Positions 62,704 through 64,000 of a DNA stretch of 64,000 nt are shown piece after piece. The translations under genes were made by a program, and so were the position numbers. Under the pieces are notes generated by a model. The model ran no database searches. It was not told the origin of the DNA and saw only the letters and a program-made list of their open reading frames with translations. Origin of the DNA: Blastocladiella emersonii ATCC 22665 (taxonomy: Eukaryota > Blastocladiomycota > Blastocladiomycetes > Blastocladiales > Blastocladiaceae); contig JANHCV010000011.1 in NCBI GenBank assembly GCA_025594325.1, positions 1,364,001 through 1,428,000 of the forward strand, written 5' to 3'. How positions within the stretch are numbered: the stretch's first letter is position 1; each line of letters opens with the position of its first letter.

Positions 62704-63410
62704 CTTCTGTCGTGATCGAAACGATGCGGGCTGTCCGGGACGGAGGTATTTACTGATCAGGCTTGAATCACGTCGTCTGCTGTCGTTGTACATATCGTAC
62801 GGCCACGCCGTACTTGAGAACTGGCCATTGCGCGAGAAGCGGGTAACCATTCAGTTCAAATCAAGTGGCTAAGCCATGTCGTCTGGTTGACGGCCGCGTA
62901 CTGGCGCCAGCCCAAGGTCGACAGGGCCACGGGCTTCGAGGCCGCGCGCTCGGACCTGATGGCCGACCTCACGAGCAACAGCTAGTCCTTCAAGCCCGCA
63001 CGAGCTCACGCCGGACTACGGCCTGTAGTGCGGCACGTTGATCGCTGTTCTCAACGTCCTCCTGATGTCTCCAGCGTCTCCCCAGCAACCACCCGAGGTG
63101 CGAGACGCGACGCGCCGCGTGAGGCGCCCGCGTGACCGCGATTTGAGTTTCAGCCACGTGGCGCGACGCGTCGGTTTTCGGGTTGGGGATTTGCGCGCTG
63201 TGGGTGTGTGGGCCTCGACGCCGCCCGCCCACGGTCGGCAGTCCTCTCTCTCCTCCTGTTCCTGCAGCCATCCTGGCACTACGAAGCATATTCCACGCAA
63301 CCCGCAACCGCGCACACTGATTCGCGCACCATCTCGCTCGCACTACCCCCTCGCTTCGCCCTTTTGACCTGTCCGACGGGCCGACCTTCACCAACACCAA
63401 CAACTGCGCC
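62704..63410. other. Spacer with a short coding relic
   Basis: At about 62878-62985 a plus frame reads VWLTAAYWRQPKVDRATGFE then AARSDLMADLTSNS and stops. Its codon use is that of real genes here, but nothing joins to it, so it may be the last piece of a broken gene. GACGCGTC lies at 63165-63172, upstream of the last gene. Confidence 0.35.
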
Positions 63411-64000
63411 ATGTTCGGCAACCTGTCCGAGACTTCCTCCTCGCCGCGGTCCGGGCTCGACTCGCAGGCGGCGCACTCTGACGGCCACGGCCACCACGAC
63501 CAACCGCCCGCGCCCGCCGCCACGCTTGCCAACTGCAGCGAGGTGGGCAACGGGAACACGTTCTACCCGGTCATGTCGAACGAGGGCGAGGACGAGGACG
63601 ACGACGACGTGAGCGACGACGACGTGACTTACTACAACGACTCGTACGGCCCTCGCCCGCCGATCGTCTACCACCACGGTATCCGGCATCAGCTGCGGCG
63701 CACCAAGTCCGACTCGACGGCCAGCGACGCGGGCTACGCCACCCTGAGGCCCGACAGCCCGGGCGACGACGAGTCGGACTCTGACGACTCGGGCGACTAC
63801 TTCCTCGGTGACCATGGCCCACGGCCCGCGCACCCCCATCACCATGCGCCGGTGCTGCAGCAGGTCGGTCCCGACGACACCGTGACCGTCGACAAGTGGG
63901 CCAGCAAGTGGGACCAGAACGACAACCCCGACGTGTACGGCATGACCGACGCCGTGGCGGACGCGGAGTACCTCGGCACGGCCAGCAAGTACCGCTACAG
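63411..64000 (+). CDS. Acidic, His/Asp-rich protein, cut by the window end
   Basis: The frame opens at ATGTTCGGCAAC and stays open to the last base (about 196 codons). It is Ser/His/Pro-rich at first, then strongly acidic (NEGEDEDDDDVSDDDVTYYN), then HQLRRTKSDSTASDAGYATL, a likely basophilic phosphorylation site. Near the edge, TVDKWASKWDQNDNPDVYGM, then TDAVADAEYLGTASKYRY, looks like the beginning of a folded domain. I do not recognise the family. An intron could begin within the last bases shown. Confidence 0.55.
   Translation, partial: MFGNLSETSSSPRSGLDSQAAHSDGHGHHDQPPAPAATLANCSEVGNGNTFYPVMSNEGEDEDDDDVSDDDVTYYNDSYGPRPPIVYHHGIRHQLRRTKSDSTASDAGYATLRPDSPGDDESDSDDSGDYFLGDHGPRPAHPHHHAPVLQQVGPDDTVTVDKWASKWDQNDNPDVYGMTDAVADAEYLGTASKYRY

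Noticed and set aside
1-64000. CRISPR arrays, phage genes, plasmid origins or operons
   Set aside because: Introns, eukaryotic gene families and individually promoted genes throughout; nothing prokaryotic is visible.

Overview
The window looks like nuclear DNA of a basidiomycetous yeast, most likely a GC-rich tremellomycete of the Trichosporonales type. That placement is inference. The observed basis is high GC, many short introns of about 42-250 nt that mostly begin GTACG (less often GTGCG or GTCCG) and nearly always end in TAG, tightly packed genes, and a purely eukaryotic gene set. Because acceptors end in TAG, many genes look prematurely stopped until spliced. The exon joins given here were checked by hand for phase. 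I see no tRNA, rRNA, CRISPR array, prophage or plasmid feature.

0-16 kb: a Cdc4/FBXW7-type F-box WD40 protein (-), an RGS-domain protein (-), a dynactin p24-like coiled-coil protein (-) divergent from a La RNA-binding protein (+), a C2-domain protein (-) divergent from a FANCJ/BRIP1-type helicase (+). 15-19 kb: two intact single-pass membrane proteins (-) and one decayed tail copy of a lineage-restricted-looking family. 19-27 kb: a secreted subtilisin (+), a UMP/CMP kinase with an N-terminal membrane/targeting region (-) divergent from dynactin p25 (+), a small secreted protein candidate (-), and the mitochondrial helicase SUV3 (+).

27.2-30.5 kb: an apparently complete PIF/Harbinger transposon with TAA target duplication, terminal inverted repeats, a Myb/SANT-like protein gene and a DDE transposase gene. 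It starts 26 bp after the SUV3 stop codon.

30.5-42.2 kb: a triple RanBP2-type zinc-finger protein (-), a small coiled-coil protein (+), a PB1-domain proline-rich protein (-) divergent from a CLEC16A/FPL-domain protein (+), a small membrane protein with a start-codon-only coding exon (-) divergent from a Dsk2/ubiquilin (+). 43.4-47.4 kb: two tandem leucine-rich-repeat paralogues. 47.4-58.4 kb: nucleotide-sugar transporter (-) divergent from Trm7 (+), a TPR protein (-), a third family membrane protein (-), a TPX2 spindle factor (-), and a signal-anchored protein (-) whose frame contains two TAG codons. 58.9-64 kb: a fourth family membrane protein (+) with another decayed tail copy, an orphan FAT-domain protein (+), a coding relic, and a gene cut by the window end.

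Themes: cell-cycle and microtubule functions are frequent (Cdc4, dynactin p24 and p25, TPX2) together with DNA repair (FANCJ-like, FAT domain). The palindrome GACGCGTC recurs between genes, and a longer dispersed motif, TGATTGATCGACGCGTCTC, occurs next to two decayed membrane-protein tails and inside the transposon. The most unusual content is the single-pass membrane protein family, with an intron at one conserved place in the transmembrane helix and short conserved cytoplasmic motifs.
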